Source: JADJVL01 sp046331545 (lineage in GTDB: Bacteria; Acidobacteriota; Holophagae; Holophagales; Holophagaceae). From it: a DNA stretch of 64,000 bases. The notes under the pieces are model-generated. The model was given only the letters and a program-made list of their open reading frames with translations, ran no database searches and had not been told where the DNA came from. The stretch's first letter is position 1, and every line of letters starts with the position of its first letter. Positions 54,315 through 62,011 of the stretch are shown here, in pieces. The DNA lies in contig JAXLQR010000002.1 in NCBI GenBank assembly GCA_046331545.1, positions 2,542,001 through 2,606,000 of the forward strand, in the 5' to 3' direction. Made by a program: the position numbers and the translations under genes.

Positions 54315-55102
54315 ACCTTCACCGTGGCGACCTCGTCGTTCGCGGCGGCCTTGGCCTTGTAGGCGCTGTCCTGGAGGGCCTGCACGAAGCCGTGGAAGAG
54401 GCCCCGGGCGGCGGAGCCGGCGAGGTTGCCCATCTCCACGAGGTTCTCCGGGTGCCACTGCACGCCGATGGCCCAGCGGTCCGGGTCCTTGGCCTCGATG
54501 GCCTCGATGAGGGGCACGCCGTTCTTGAGCGTCTCGGGGTGGAAGGCCACGGCGCGCATGTCGGGGGCCACGGCCTTGATGGCCTGGTGGTGGCGGCTGT
54601 TCACGGGGATGGAGGCGCCGCCCAGCATGTGGAAGAGGTGGGAGTTGTGGGTCACGGACACGGAGTGCCGGGTCTCGGGATGGTCCTCGGTGCCGTGCAT
54701 GTGGACGGCGGGGTCGCAGCCGAAGTAGTCGGCGATGTCCTGGATGAGGGAGCCGCCCAGGGCGACGTTCAGCATCTGGCTGCCGCGGCAGAGGCCGAGG
54801 ATGGGCAGGTTGCGGCGCCAGGCCTCGTGGATGAGCGCCGACTCGAAGCCGTCCCGGTCGGGCTCCACGTGGGCCTTGGGATGCACCGGCTCGTGGGGGT
54901 CCCAGTTCTGCGGATGGATGTCCTGCCCGCCGGTGAGCAGGAGGCCCGCCACGCCCTCCCAGTCGATCTCCGGATCCCCGGGGTGCACCAGCTGGATGGG
55001 ACCGTGCCAGCCCGCGACGTGGATGGCGGGGACGCAGTGCCGCGTGGCCAAGGTCTTGTTCCTGCAGCTGATGAGCAGCCGGATGCCGTGGGTGGTTGAC
55101 AT
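54311..55102 (-). CDS. class I glutamine amidotransferase-like (peptidase C26, PuuD-like) hydrolase
   Basis: A 263-residue gamma-glutamyl-gamma-aminobutyrate hydrolase-type protein. The nucleophile is in NLPILGLCRGSQMLNVALGG, and the His/Glu pair is in WAIGVQWHPENL. GLLLTGGQDIHPQNW holds the usual substrate loop. Acts on gamma-glutamyl compounds. First gene of the coupled cluster with the hydratase and channel genes. Confidence 0.86.
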   Translation of the reverse strand: MSTTHGIRLLISCRNKTLATRHCVPAIHVAGWHGPIQLVHPGDPEIDWEGVAGLLLTGGQDIHPQNWDPHEPVHPKAHVEPDRDGFESALIHEAWRRNLPILGLCRGSQMLNVALGGSLIQDIADYFGCDPAVHMHGTEDHPETRHSVSVTHNSHLFHMLGGASIPVNSRHHQAIKAVAPDMRAVAFHPETLKNGVPLIEAIEAKDPDRWAIGVQWHPENLVEMGNLAGSAARGLFHGFVQALQDSAYKAKAAANDEVATVKV

Positions 55103-55195
55103 GGGGGGCTCCGAAGGGATCATGGAAACCCTACACCCCCTCAGATGGTCTGAGAATCGGGTATTGAGCGGCGGGAGCCCGCCGGAGGAGAGGAC

Positions 55196-55675
55196 ATGTC
55201 CGGATCGCTGAACAAGGTGATGCTCATCGGGAACCTGGGGAAGGATCCCGAACTGAAAATGACCACCTCCGGCCAGCCCGTGTGCCGCTTCAGCCTCGCC
55301 ACCACGGAGACGTGGCGGAACGCCCAGGGCGAGAAGCAGAGCAAGACCGAGTGGCACAACATCGTGGTCTGGGGCAAGCAGGCCGAGATCGCCGAGAAGT
55401 ACCTGCGCAAGGGCAAGCAGGTGCTGGTGGAGGGCCGCATCCAGTACCGCGAGTACACCGACCAGGCCGGCGTGAAGAAGACCGCCTGCGACATCCGCTG
55501 CGACAACTTCGTGATGCTGGGCCGCATGGAGGAGGGCGGCGGAGCGCGCGGCGACTACGGTTCCCGCCCGGCGGAACGCAGCGCCGACCGCGCCCCGGCG
55601 GCCCACCACGACTACGAGGACATGCCCCCGGCCCCGGCGGCGGGCGGCGGCTTCGACGACGACATTCCGTTCTGA
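55196..55675 (+). CDS. ssb: single-stranded DNA-binding protein
   Basis: A 159-residue SSB with an OB-fold (about 1-108: LNKVMLIGNLGKDPELKMTT, WHNIVVWGKQAEIAEKYLRK, YTDQAGVKKTACDIRCDNFV). A flexible tail follows and ends in the conserved acidic tip DDDIPF, which recruits repair and replication proteins. A GGAG site precedes the ATG. Confidence 0.96.
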   Translation: MSGSLNKVMLIGNLGKDPELKMTTSGQPVCRFSLATTETWRNAQGEKQSKTEWHNIVVWGKQAEIAEKYLRKGKQVLVEGRIQYREYTDQAGVKKTACDIRCDNFVMLGRMEEGGGARGDYGSRPAERSADRAPAAHHDYEDMPPAPAAGGGFDDDIPF

Positions 55676-55776
55676 GGCTTTTGGCCTTAGGCTTGAGGCT
55701 CTGGCTGGCTTCGACCCACGCGGTCTGAGGGGGCATCCCCGAGGCGCCGCAGGCGCGCGTCTTGGCAAGAGCCCAG

Positions 55777-55797
55777 AGCCCAGAGCCGAAAGCCCAG
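55777..55797 (+). repeat. palindrome-associated repeat upstream of asnS
   Basis: A 21-bp sequence beginning AGCCCAGAGCCGAAAGCC, identical to 57157-57177 after asnS. The gap 55676-55806 also has related GGCTCTGG-type motifs on the other strand, so it can fold. The repeat runs into AGGAG, the ribosome-binding site of asnS. Confidence 0.7.
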
Positions 55798-55806
55798 GAG
55801 CCCGTC

Positions 55807-57102
55807 GTGTCCACCTTCACCGAAGTCCGCCACCTCAAGTCCCACCTCGGGGAGGACGTCTCCCTCCGGGGCTGGGTGCGCAACGTCCGCACCTCCAAGA
55901 CCCGATTCATCGACCTGCGGGACGGCTCGGGCTTCGTGCAGTGCGTGGTCGGCGCCGCCGAGGCCGACCCGGAGAGCTACGAGACGGCCGGGAAGCTGAC
56001 CCAGGAGTCGGCGATCTCGCTGACGGGCACGGTGCAGACCCACCCCAAGTCCGGCGAGCCCGAGATCCTGGTGAAGTCCCTGCGGCTGCTGGCCCCCAGC
56101 GTGGACTACCCCATCACGCCCAAGGAGCACGGCATCGAGTTCCTCATGGACCACCGGACCCTGTGGCTGCGCAGCAAGCGCCAGTGGGCCATCATCCGCA
56201 TCCGCCACACCATCTCCAAGGCCATCCGCGACTTCTTCGACGGGGACGGCTTCACCCTGCTGGACGCGCCCATCCTCACGCCGTCCGCCTGCGAGGGCAC
56301 GAGCACGCTGTTCGCCACGGACTACTTCCACGAGGGCACGGCCTTCCTGAGCCAGAGCGGCCAGCTCTACCAGGAGCCCGGCGTGCCGGCCTTCGGCAAG
56401 GTCTACTGCTTCGGGCCGACCTTCCGGGCCGAGAAGAGCAAGACGCGGCGGCACCTCACGGAGTTCTGGATGGTGGAGCCGGAGATGGCCTTCGCCGGCC
56501 TCGAGGACGTCATGCAGCTCGGCGAGCGCATGGTGAAGTTCATCCTGGAGCGGGTGCTGGACGGGCGGCAGGAGGAGCTGAGGATCCTGGAGCGGGACAC
56601 GGCGCCCCTCGAGGCGGCCCTGCGCCTGGGCTTCGCCCGCATGAGCTACACCGAGAGCGTGGCGAAGCTGAAGGAGCTGGGCAGCGACATCAACTGGGGC
56701 GAGGACTTCGGCAACGACGACGAGACCATCCTCATGAACGCGCTGGACCGGCCCCTGTGGGTGCACCGCTTCCCCAAGAGCTTCAAGGCCTTCTACATGG
56801 AGTACGACCGGGAGAACCCCGACCTCGCCATGGGCGCGGACCTGCTGGCGCCGGAGGGCTACGGCGAGATCATCGGCGGCGGCGAGCGCGCCATCGACCT
56901 CCATTACCTCCTCGACCAGATCAAGCACCACGGCCTCGACCAGAAGGACTACGAGTGGTACCTCGACGTGCGCCGCTTCGGCGGCGTACAGCACGCGGGC
57001 TTCGGCATGGGCCTGGAGCGGGCCGTGGCGTGGATCTGCAAGCTGCCGCACGTCCGGGAGACGATCCCGTTCCCCCGCATGATGGGGACGCTGCGGCCTT
57101 AA
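55807..57102 (+). CDS. asnS: asparagine-tRNA ligase
   Basis: A 431-residue class IIb aminoacyl-tRNA synthetase. The N-terminal OB-fold binds the anticodon (VSLRGWVRNVRTSKTRFIDL). The catalytic core has motif 2 (CFGPTFRAEKSKTRRHLTEF) and motif 3 (HAGFGMGLERAVAWICKLPH), and WMVEPEMAF supports AsnRS over AspRS. The GTG at 55807 is used because AGGAG lies 6 bp before it; an upstream ATG would add unrelated residues. Confidence 0.94.
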   Translation: MSTFTEVRHLKSHLGEDVSLRGWVRNVRTSKTRFIDLRDGSGFVQCVVGAAEADPESYETAGKLTQESAISLTGTVQTHPKSGEPEILVKSLRLLAPSVDYPITPKEHGIEFLMDHRTLWLRSKRQWAIIRIRHTISKAIRDFFDGDGFTLLDAPILTPSACEGTSTLFATDYFHEGTAFLSQSGQLYQEPGVPAFGKVYCFGPTFRAEKSKTRRHLTEFWMVEPEMAFAGLEDVMQLGERMVKFILERVLDGRQEELRILERDTAPLEAALRLGFARMSYTESVAKLKELGSDINWGEDFGNDDETILMNALDRPLWVHRFPKSFKAFYMEYDRENPDLAMGADLLAPEGYGEIIGGGERAIDLHYLLDQIKHHGLDQKDYEWYLDVRRFGGVQHAGFGMGLERAVAWICKLPHVRETIPFPRMMGTLRP

Positions 57103-57113
57103 GGGCCGCTGGA

Positions 57114-57177
57114 CTCTGGGCTCTGGCTTATGAAGCCAGGCCGGCATCCTGGCTAAAGCCCAGAGCCGAAAGCCCAG
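57114..57177. terminator. stem-loop with shared repeat after asnS
   Basis: CTCTGGGCT (57114-57122) pairs with AGCCCAGAG (57157-57165), enclosing an inner hairpin AGCCAGG-CCGGCAT-CCTGGCT (57134-57154). The same 21-bp motif as before asnS overlaps it. It lies between the convergent asnS and DUF493 genes and probably ends both transcripts. Confidence 0.6.
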
Positions 57178-57182
57178 AGCCC

Positions 57183-57455
57183 TCAGAGCTGCATCACGTG
57201 CCCCGGGAGCTTGGCGATCGCCTCCCGCAGGGGCAGCTCCGCCTGCTCGTGGGGCAGGGTGACCCAGAAGGTGTAGCTGATGAAGGCGCCCTTGCAGTTG
57301 GCCTGATGGCGGGCGTCGTCGCCCTCCTGGGGGCCGAGGTGCTCGACGATGAGGGCCAGGATCATCTCGGCGCGCAGCTCCTCCATCCGTCCGATGACCT
57401 TGAGGGGCACCCGGGCGGGGTAGTCCATGGCGGGCTTGCCGGTGTTCTCTTGCAT
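57183..57455 (-). CDS. DUF493 (YbeD-like) protein
   Basis: A 90-residue ferredoxin-like fold protein of the DUF493/YbeD family (YPARVPLKVIGRMEELRAEM, NCKGAFISYTFWVTLPHEQA, LREAIAKLPGHVMQL). YbeD-like proteins are small conserved proteins, often suspected regulators, with no proven activity. Convergent with asnS. About 150 bp without features lie between it and nrfH. Confidence 0.82.
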   Translation of the reverse strand: MQENTGKPAMDYPARVPLKVIGRMEELRAEMILALIVEHLGPQEGDDARHQANCKGAFISYTFWVTLPHEQAELPLREAIAKLPGHVMQL

Positions 57456-57605
57456 GGCCCCATGATCGCACCGAGGCGCATTGCAGACAGCCCTTGTCGG
57501 AAACCGGCATTGTGATGAAGATCGTATCCGGACCAACCCTTCCGAAACTATCGTCGAGGCATCCCGCGGCGCCGGCCCGGCGCCCCCCACGGACCAGGAA
57601 CCTTC

Positions 57606-58103
57606 ATGAGCGCACGACGTCCGCTGCTCCTCGCCGGCCTCGCCACCAGCGTGCTCGTGGGCATCTTCCTCGGCTCGGGGCTCTTCACCTTCGTCTCGGC
57701 GCAGGGGACGAGCTACCTCTCCAACGATCCGGACGTCTGCGTGAACTGCCACGTCATGCGCGAGCAGTACGACGGCTGGCGGAAGAGCCCCCACCACGCG
57801 GTGGCCGTCTGCAACGACTGCCACCTGCCCCACGACAACGTGGTGCACAAGCTCTTCGTGAAGGCCAGCAACGGCTACCACCACTCGAAGGCCTTCACCT
57901 TCATGGACTTCAACGAGCCCATCCGCATCAAGCCCGGCAACGCGAAGGTGCTCGAGGCCAACTGCCGGCGCTGCCACGCGGAGATCACCGACGAGATCAC
58001 CGCCCACGGCACCCTGGGCGTGCCGACGGACCCGACCCAGAAGGCCGACCTCTACGGCTGCGTGAAGTGCCACCAGGACGTGGGCCACGGCCCCGTCCGC
58101 TGA
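57606..58103 (+). CDS. nrfH: cytochrome c nitrite reductase membrane subunit NrfH
   Basis: A 165-residue NapC/NirT-type tetraheme cytochrome. One N-terminal helix (LLAGLATSVLVGIFLGSGLF) anchors it in the membrane. Heme motifs are CVNCH (about 45), CNDCH (about 69), CRRCH (about 120) and CVKCH (about 152). CVNCHVMREQYDGWRKSPHH is the standard first-heme region. It passes electrons from quinol to NrfA. Confidence 0.94.
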   Translation: MSARRPLLLAGLATSVLVGIFLGSGLFTFVSAQGTSYLSNDPDVCVNCHVMREQYDGWRKSPHHAVAVCNDCHLPHDNVVHKLFVKASNGYHHSKAFTFMDFNEPIRIKPGNAKVLEANCRRCHAEITDEITAHGTLGVPTDPTQKADLYGCVKCHQDVGHGPVR

Positions 58104-58143
58104 CGACCCCTGACGATCCCCGACCTTCCGAACGGAGGCCCCC

Positions 58144-59640
58144 ATGACTGAAACCCCCGCGCCCTTCCTTGCCCGCCCCGGCGTGCGCATGGGCCTCGTC
58201 GCCGGCGTCGCCGCGATCGGCACCATCCTCGTGATGGCGCTGTACCAGAGCGTCTCCAAGCGCAAGGCGGAGGCCCGCCAGACGGTGCTGCGCATCGTGG
58301 ACCTCGACGAGAAGACCGTGGACCCGGCGGAGTGGGGCAAGAACTTCCCCCGCCAGTACGACGGCTACCTGCGCACCGCCGAGAAGTACTCCACGAAGTA
58401 CGGCGGCGCGGGCAGCGAGGGCCTGCCCAAGAGCCGCATCCAGGAGGATCCCCGCCTGGTGGAGATCTTCGACGGCTACGCCTTCGCCATCGACTTCAAC
58501 CAGCGCCAGGGCCACGCCTACATGCTGGACGACCAGCGCCACACCAAGCGCGTCACCGAGCGCAAGCAGCCGGGCTCCTGCCTCCACTGCCACGCGTCGA
58601 ACACCGTGGCCTTCCGCGAGTTCGGGATCAAGAACGGCGCGCCGGGCACCCTGGACGAGGCCTTCACCAGCCCCAACGCCCAGGCCCAGCTCATGAAGGG
58701 CTTCGAGGAGGTCTGCAAGCTGCCCTACAACGAGGCGACGAAGCTGGTGCAGCACCCGGTGGCCTGCATCGACTGCCACGACCCGAAGACCATGGCCCTG
58801 CGGGTCACGAAGCCGGGCTTCATCCGGGGCATCACCGCCCTGGCCAACAGCTCTGAGCCCGTGCCCCACCTGCCCTCCATCGAGAAGTGGCGCAAGGGCG
58901 ACAAGGCCACGCCCTACGACGCCAACCGCGACGCCTCCCGCCAGGAGCTGCGGTCCATGGTCTGCGGCCAGTGCCACGTGGAGTACTACTGCGGGCCGAA
59001 GACGACCCTCTTCTTCCCCTGGAACAAGGGCCTGAAGGTGGAGCAGATCGAGGCCACCTACGACGAGACCAAGTTCCCCGACGGCCACCGCTTCTTCGAC
59101 TGGAAGCACGGCAAGACCGGCGCCGAGGTCCTCAAGGCCCAGCACCCCGAGTTCGAGATGTGGAGCCAGGGCATCCACGCCCGCTCCGGCGTCTCCTGCG
59201 CCGACTGCCACATGCCCTACCAGCGTGAGGGCGCCATCAAGATCAGCGACCACCACGTCCGCAGCCCGCTCCTGAACATCAGCCGCGCCTGCCAGACCTG
59301 CCACCGCTTCCCCGAGGAGGAGATGAAGGCCCGCGTCGAGGCCATCCAGGAGCGTACCCACGCCCTCATGGGCCGCGCCGAGGACGCCGTCGTCGCCCTC
59401 ATCCGCGACCTCGACGCCGCCAAGAAGGCCGGCGTGGCCGAGGACAAGCTCACCGCCATCTTCGAGCTCCAGCGCAAGGCCCAGTGGCGCGTCGACTTCG
59501 TCAACGCCGAGAACTCCATGGGCTTCCACGCGCCGCAGGAAGCGGCGAGGATCCTCGGCGAGGCCATCGACTACGGCCGGCAGGGGCAGCTCGCGTTGAA
59601 GGACATGATGGGCGGCGTGGCCGTCGCGAAGAAGAAGTGA
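58144..59640 (+). CDS. nrfA: ammonia-forming cytochrome c nitrite reductase NrfA with CxxCH at heme 1
   Basis: A 498-residue pentaheme reductase that turns nitrite into ammonium in the periplasm (dissimilatory ammonification). An N-terminal hydrophobic segment acts as a signal or anchor. Heme motifs are CLHCH (about 147), CIDCH (about 208), CGQCH (about 275), CADCH (about 352) and CQTCH (about 383). The first is CxxCH, not the usual CxxCK, so His replaces Lys as the distal ligand of the active heme, as in one recognised NrfA clade. RSMVCGQCHVEYYC and HARSGVSCADCHMPYQ mark the active site. GGAGG precedes the ATG, 40 bp after nrfH. Confidence 0.94.
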   Translation: MTETPAPFLARPGVRMGLVAGVAAIGTILVMALYQSVSKRKAEARQTVLRIVDLDEKTVDPAEWGKNFPRQYDGYLRTAEKYSTKYGGAGSEGLPKSRIQEDPRLVEIFDGYAFAIDFNQRQGHAYMLDDQRHTKRVTERKQPGSCLHCHASNTVAFREFGIKNGAPGTLDEAFTSPNAQAQLMKGFEEVCKLPYNEATKLVQHPVACIDCHDPKTMALRVTKPGFIRGITALANSSEPVPHLPSIEKWRKGDKATPYDANRDASRQELRSMVCGQCHVEYYCGPKTTLFFPWNKGLKVEQIEATYDETKFPDGHRFFDWKHGKTGAEVLKAQHPEFEMWSQGIHARSGVSCADCHMPYQREGAIKISDHHVRSPLLNISRACQTCHRFPEEEMKARVEAIQERTHALMGRAEDAVVALIRDLDAAKKAGVAEDKLTAIFELQRKAQWRVDFVNAENSMGFHAPQEAARILGEAIDYGRQGQLALKDMMGGVAVAKKK

Positions 59641-59674
59641 GGCTCTCCCAGGGAGCGCAACCGATCCTCCCAGG

Positions 59675-59722
59675 AATTTGAATTTGAATTTGAATTTGAA
59701 TTTGAATTTGAAGTTGAAGTTC
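59675..59722 (+). repeat. AATTTG hexamer tandem array
   Basis: Six perfect AATTTG units (59675-59710) and two variants (AAGTTG, AAGTTC) directly before a large palindromic element. The open frame across it (repeating Asn-Leu) is a by-product of the hexamer and is not called as a gene. The array is a likely slippage hotspot. Confidence 0.9.
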
Positions 59723-59980
59723 AAAGAGCACCTCGATCAACGAGCGCCGCGCCCTTCGGCGCTCGTTGATCGAGGTGCCAGAGCGCGCAGCGCTCAAGGC
59801 CGGAATGGCCGGGACGAGCGCCCGGATCGGCCTCGAGGCACCTTCATTGATCGATTGGCCTCGAGGCCGATCAAAGCCTCGAGCCCCGGAACCGTCGGCC
59901 TTGAGCGCTGCGCGCTCTGGCACCCTTCCAGCTTCGCGTCCGCAAAAGGCGCGGACGCGAATCTGAAAGGGTGCTCTTTG
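59722..59980. repeat. branched palindromic intergenic element (about 260 bp)
   Basis: The stretch 59641-60097 has no gene. It holds an outer inverted repeat CAAAGAGCACC (59722-59732) / GGTGCTCTTTG (59970-59980). Stem 1 is a 22-bp perfect stem (59728-59749 / 59757-59778; loop CGCCCTT). Stem 2 is a 29-bp perfect stem (59774-59802 / 59896-59924) enclosing a 15-bp stem (59825-59839 / 59858-59872). Stem 4 is an 11-bp stem TTCGCGTCCGC (59933-59943 / 59951-59961), extended by imperfect pairing. Together they form a multi-armed, cruciform-like fold. There is no transposase frame. It could be a MITE-like element, a processing site or a structured RNA. Confidence 0.85.
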
Positions 59981-60097
59981 GAACAACCTTCCATCGGTCC
60001 TCCCCGTTCAGTCGCTGTGGCACATCCGGCTATCGAACCCGCGGCCTCGCCTCCCTCCCCGCCCTTGCTACGCTGAAGGTCCCAAGGACCCGACCCC

Positions 60098-60982
60098 ATG
60101 CACGACCTCCCCCCCACCACCGCCAACCACGAATGGGTCCCCCCCTTCTTCCTGGGCTCCTGCGAGCCCGAGGAGGCGGACATCGCGCTCTTCGGGGTGT
60201 GCTGGGACGGGACCTCGTCCTTCAAGGCGGGCAGCCGCTTCGCGGGCTTCGCGGTGCGGGAGGCCTCCTTCGGGATGGAGGAGTTCAGCTTCTACCAGCA
60301 GGCGACGCTGATGGAGGTGAAGTACACGGACTACGGCGACCTCTTCCTGCCGCCGGGGCAGAAGGGGCGCGTGCTGGAGGACATCGCGTCCGCGGTTCGC
60401 GAGATCCGGGGGAAGGGGCAGTTCCCCATCGCCTTCGGGGGCGAGCACCTGCTGGCCTATCCGCTCATCATGGCGGCCCACCACGACCATCCCGACCTCG
60501 CCGTCATCCACTTCGACGCCCACGCCGACCTGCGGCCCGACCTCTGGGGCGACGAGTGGACCCACGCGACGATCCTCGGCCGCGTCGGCGACCGCATCGG
60601 CTTCGAGAACCTCTACCAGTTCGGCATCCGCTCGGGCTCGAAGGAGGAGTGGGAGATCGCCCAGAAGCACGGGACGCTGCACCCCTTCACCAAGGACGAG
60701 ATCGCCAAGGTCCTCGACAGCCTCGGCGACCGCCCGGTCTACCTCACCTGCGACATGGACGTGCTCGATCCGAGCATCTATCCCGGCACCGGCACCCCCG
60801 AGCCCGGCGGCATCGATTACGCCACCTTCATCGGCGGCCTCAAGCAGCTCAAGGGCCGGCGCCTCGTGGGCATGGACTGCCTCGAGCTGGCGCCCCACTA
60901 CGATCCGACGGGGGTCTCGGCCATCACCATGGCCAAGACCTTGCGGGAGATGATCATCCTGGCGAGCCAGCGGACGCGCTGA
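60098..60982 (+). CDS. speB: agmatinase/arginase family hydrolase
   Basis: A 294-residue ureohydrolase with a dinuclear Mn site: GGEHLLAYPLIM, then HFDAHADLRPDLWGDEWTHA, then TCDMDVLDPSIYPGTGTPEP. It probably hydrolyses agmatine to putrescine and urea. Related guanidino-acid hydrolases cannot be excluded. The symbol reflects the closest general match. TACGCT at 60069-60074 may be its -10 element, and AAGGA lies 14 bp before the ATG. Confidence 0.8.
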   Translation: MHDLPPTTANHEWVPPFFLGSCEPEEADIALFGVCWDGTSSFKAGSRFAGFAVREASFGMEEFSFYQQATLMEVKYTDYGDLFLPPGQKGRVLEDIASAVREIRGKGQFPIAFGGEHLLAYPLIMAAHHDHPDLAVIHFDAHADLRPDLWGDEWTHATILGRVGDRIGFENLYQFGIRSGSKEEWEIAQKHGTLHPFTKDEIAKVLDSLGDRPVYLTCDMDVLDPSIYPGTGTPEPGGIDYATFIGGLKQLKGRRLVGMDCLELAPHYDPTGVSAITMAKTLREMIILASQRTR

Positions 60983-61927
60983 TCAGGCCAGCAGCCCTTC
61001 GCAGGCTTCCACCGCCGCCCGCAGGAAGCCCTCGACCTTTCCTTTCGGGTCCTCCGCCCCCGCCAGCTCCGACGCCGTCAGCACGGCGCCGGTCCAGAAC
61101 TCGGTGTGCCAGTGGCCGGCGGGCAGCTTCGGGAAGTCCCTCCCCTTCGGATAGGGCCAGGGCGTCACGTAGAAGTAGGGCTCGTCGTAGCTGTTGTCGC
61201 CGGGGCTGAGGCCGGCGCCGATGGTGCGGCCGGACTCGGGTGCGGCCTCGGGGGGCAAGGCCTCGGGCAGGGCGCCCTCGAGGGTATTCCCCTCGCCGTC
61301 CACGATCTCCACCACCTCCGCGCCGGTGGTTCCATCCGCCATCGCCTCGGGCACCACCACCCGGTCCAGGCTGAGCAGCGCCGCGAGGTCGAAGTGGTGG
61401 GGCCAGCAGCGGAGCGGGCCCGCGTCCGACCGGCCGAGGACGAGCTCCGCCAGGACCTCCGCCGCCGCCTGGTACCACGCCGCCAGCGCCTCGAGGGGGG
61501 CGGTGGACTCCGTGTAGAAGGGGGCCTCCCGGCCCAGCAGGCGGCCGGGCATCTCGTAGGGCATCTCCTCCTTCAGCGCGCGGGTGTCCACGCCGGAGCT
61601 GCCCAGGCGCACCCTCACCCACTTGAGGGCCTCCTCCGGCGTGCGTCCGTTGAGGGGCAGGCGGCCCGCCAGGCCCCCGCGGCCATCCCGGACCTCCAGG
61701 GCGAGGTCCGCCAGGGCCAGGCCCACCCGGCTCCCTCCGGGCAGGGGCTCCCCGAGCAGCACGCCCGCCTTCCAGGCCAGGGCCATCTGGCTGTCGTCGG
61801 GCCGCTTCGGCAGCAGCGACTGGCCCGCGCAGGCGGCCAGCTGGACCGCGCGGTGCAGCTCCATCCGGGCGGGATGGAGGGCGGTCCCGGGCGGGTCCTT
61901 CAGGGAAAGCCAGGGGTCGGCGTGCAT
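60983..61927 (-). CDS. conserved protein of unknown function
   Basis: A 314-residue protein with conserved-looking segments (ALHPARMELHRAVQLAACAG, LRCWPHHFDLAALLSLDRVV, GLSPGDNSYDEPYFYVTPWP, GHWHTEFWTGAVLTASEL). The HWHxExW and PHHFD motifs suggest metal or ligand binding. No signal peptide. I believe the family is widespread but cannot name it. Stop codon directly adjoins the agmatinase stop. Confidence 0.55.
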   Translation of the reverse strand: MHADPWLSLKDPPGTALHPARMELHRAVQLAACAGQSLLPKRPDDSQMALAWKAGVLLGEPLPGGSRVGLALADLALEVRDGRGGLAGRLPLNGRTPEEALKWVRVRLGSSGVDTRALKEEMPYEMPGRLLGREAPFYTESTAPLEALAAWYQAAAEVLAELVLGRSDAGPLRCWPHHFDLAALLSLDRVVVPEAMADGTTGAEVVEIVDGEGNTLEGALPEALPPEAAPESGRTIGAGLSPGDNSYDEPYFYVTPWPYPKGRDFPKLPAGHWHTEFWTGAVLTASELAGAEDPKGKVEGFLRAAVEACEGLLA

Positions 61928-62011
61928 GGGCGCCTCCGGGGGCGGCAGGGTTGCGTCACAGCCTGGGACGCACGATGATCCCACCCTCGTGACCTCGCCG
62001 AAGGAGAAACC

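Noticed and set aside
59675..59722. Possible CRISPR array
   Set aside because: The units are contiguous 6-mers without spacers. No cas genes are in the window.
60025..60050. T-arm-like TTCGA motif on the minus strand, possible tRNA
   Set aside because: The flanking bases do not form a T-stem, and no anticodon or acceptor stem is present.
59678..60076. Open frame of 132 codons with alternating Asn-Leu at its start
   Set aside because: It is produced by the AATTTG hexamer array and the palindromes. There is no ribosome-binding site, and the composition is that of non-coding DNA.
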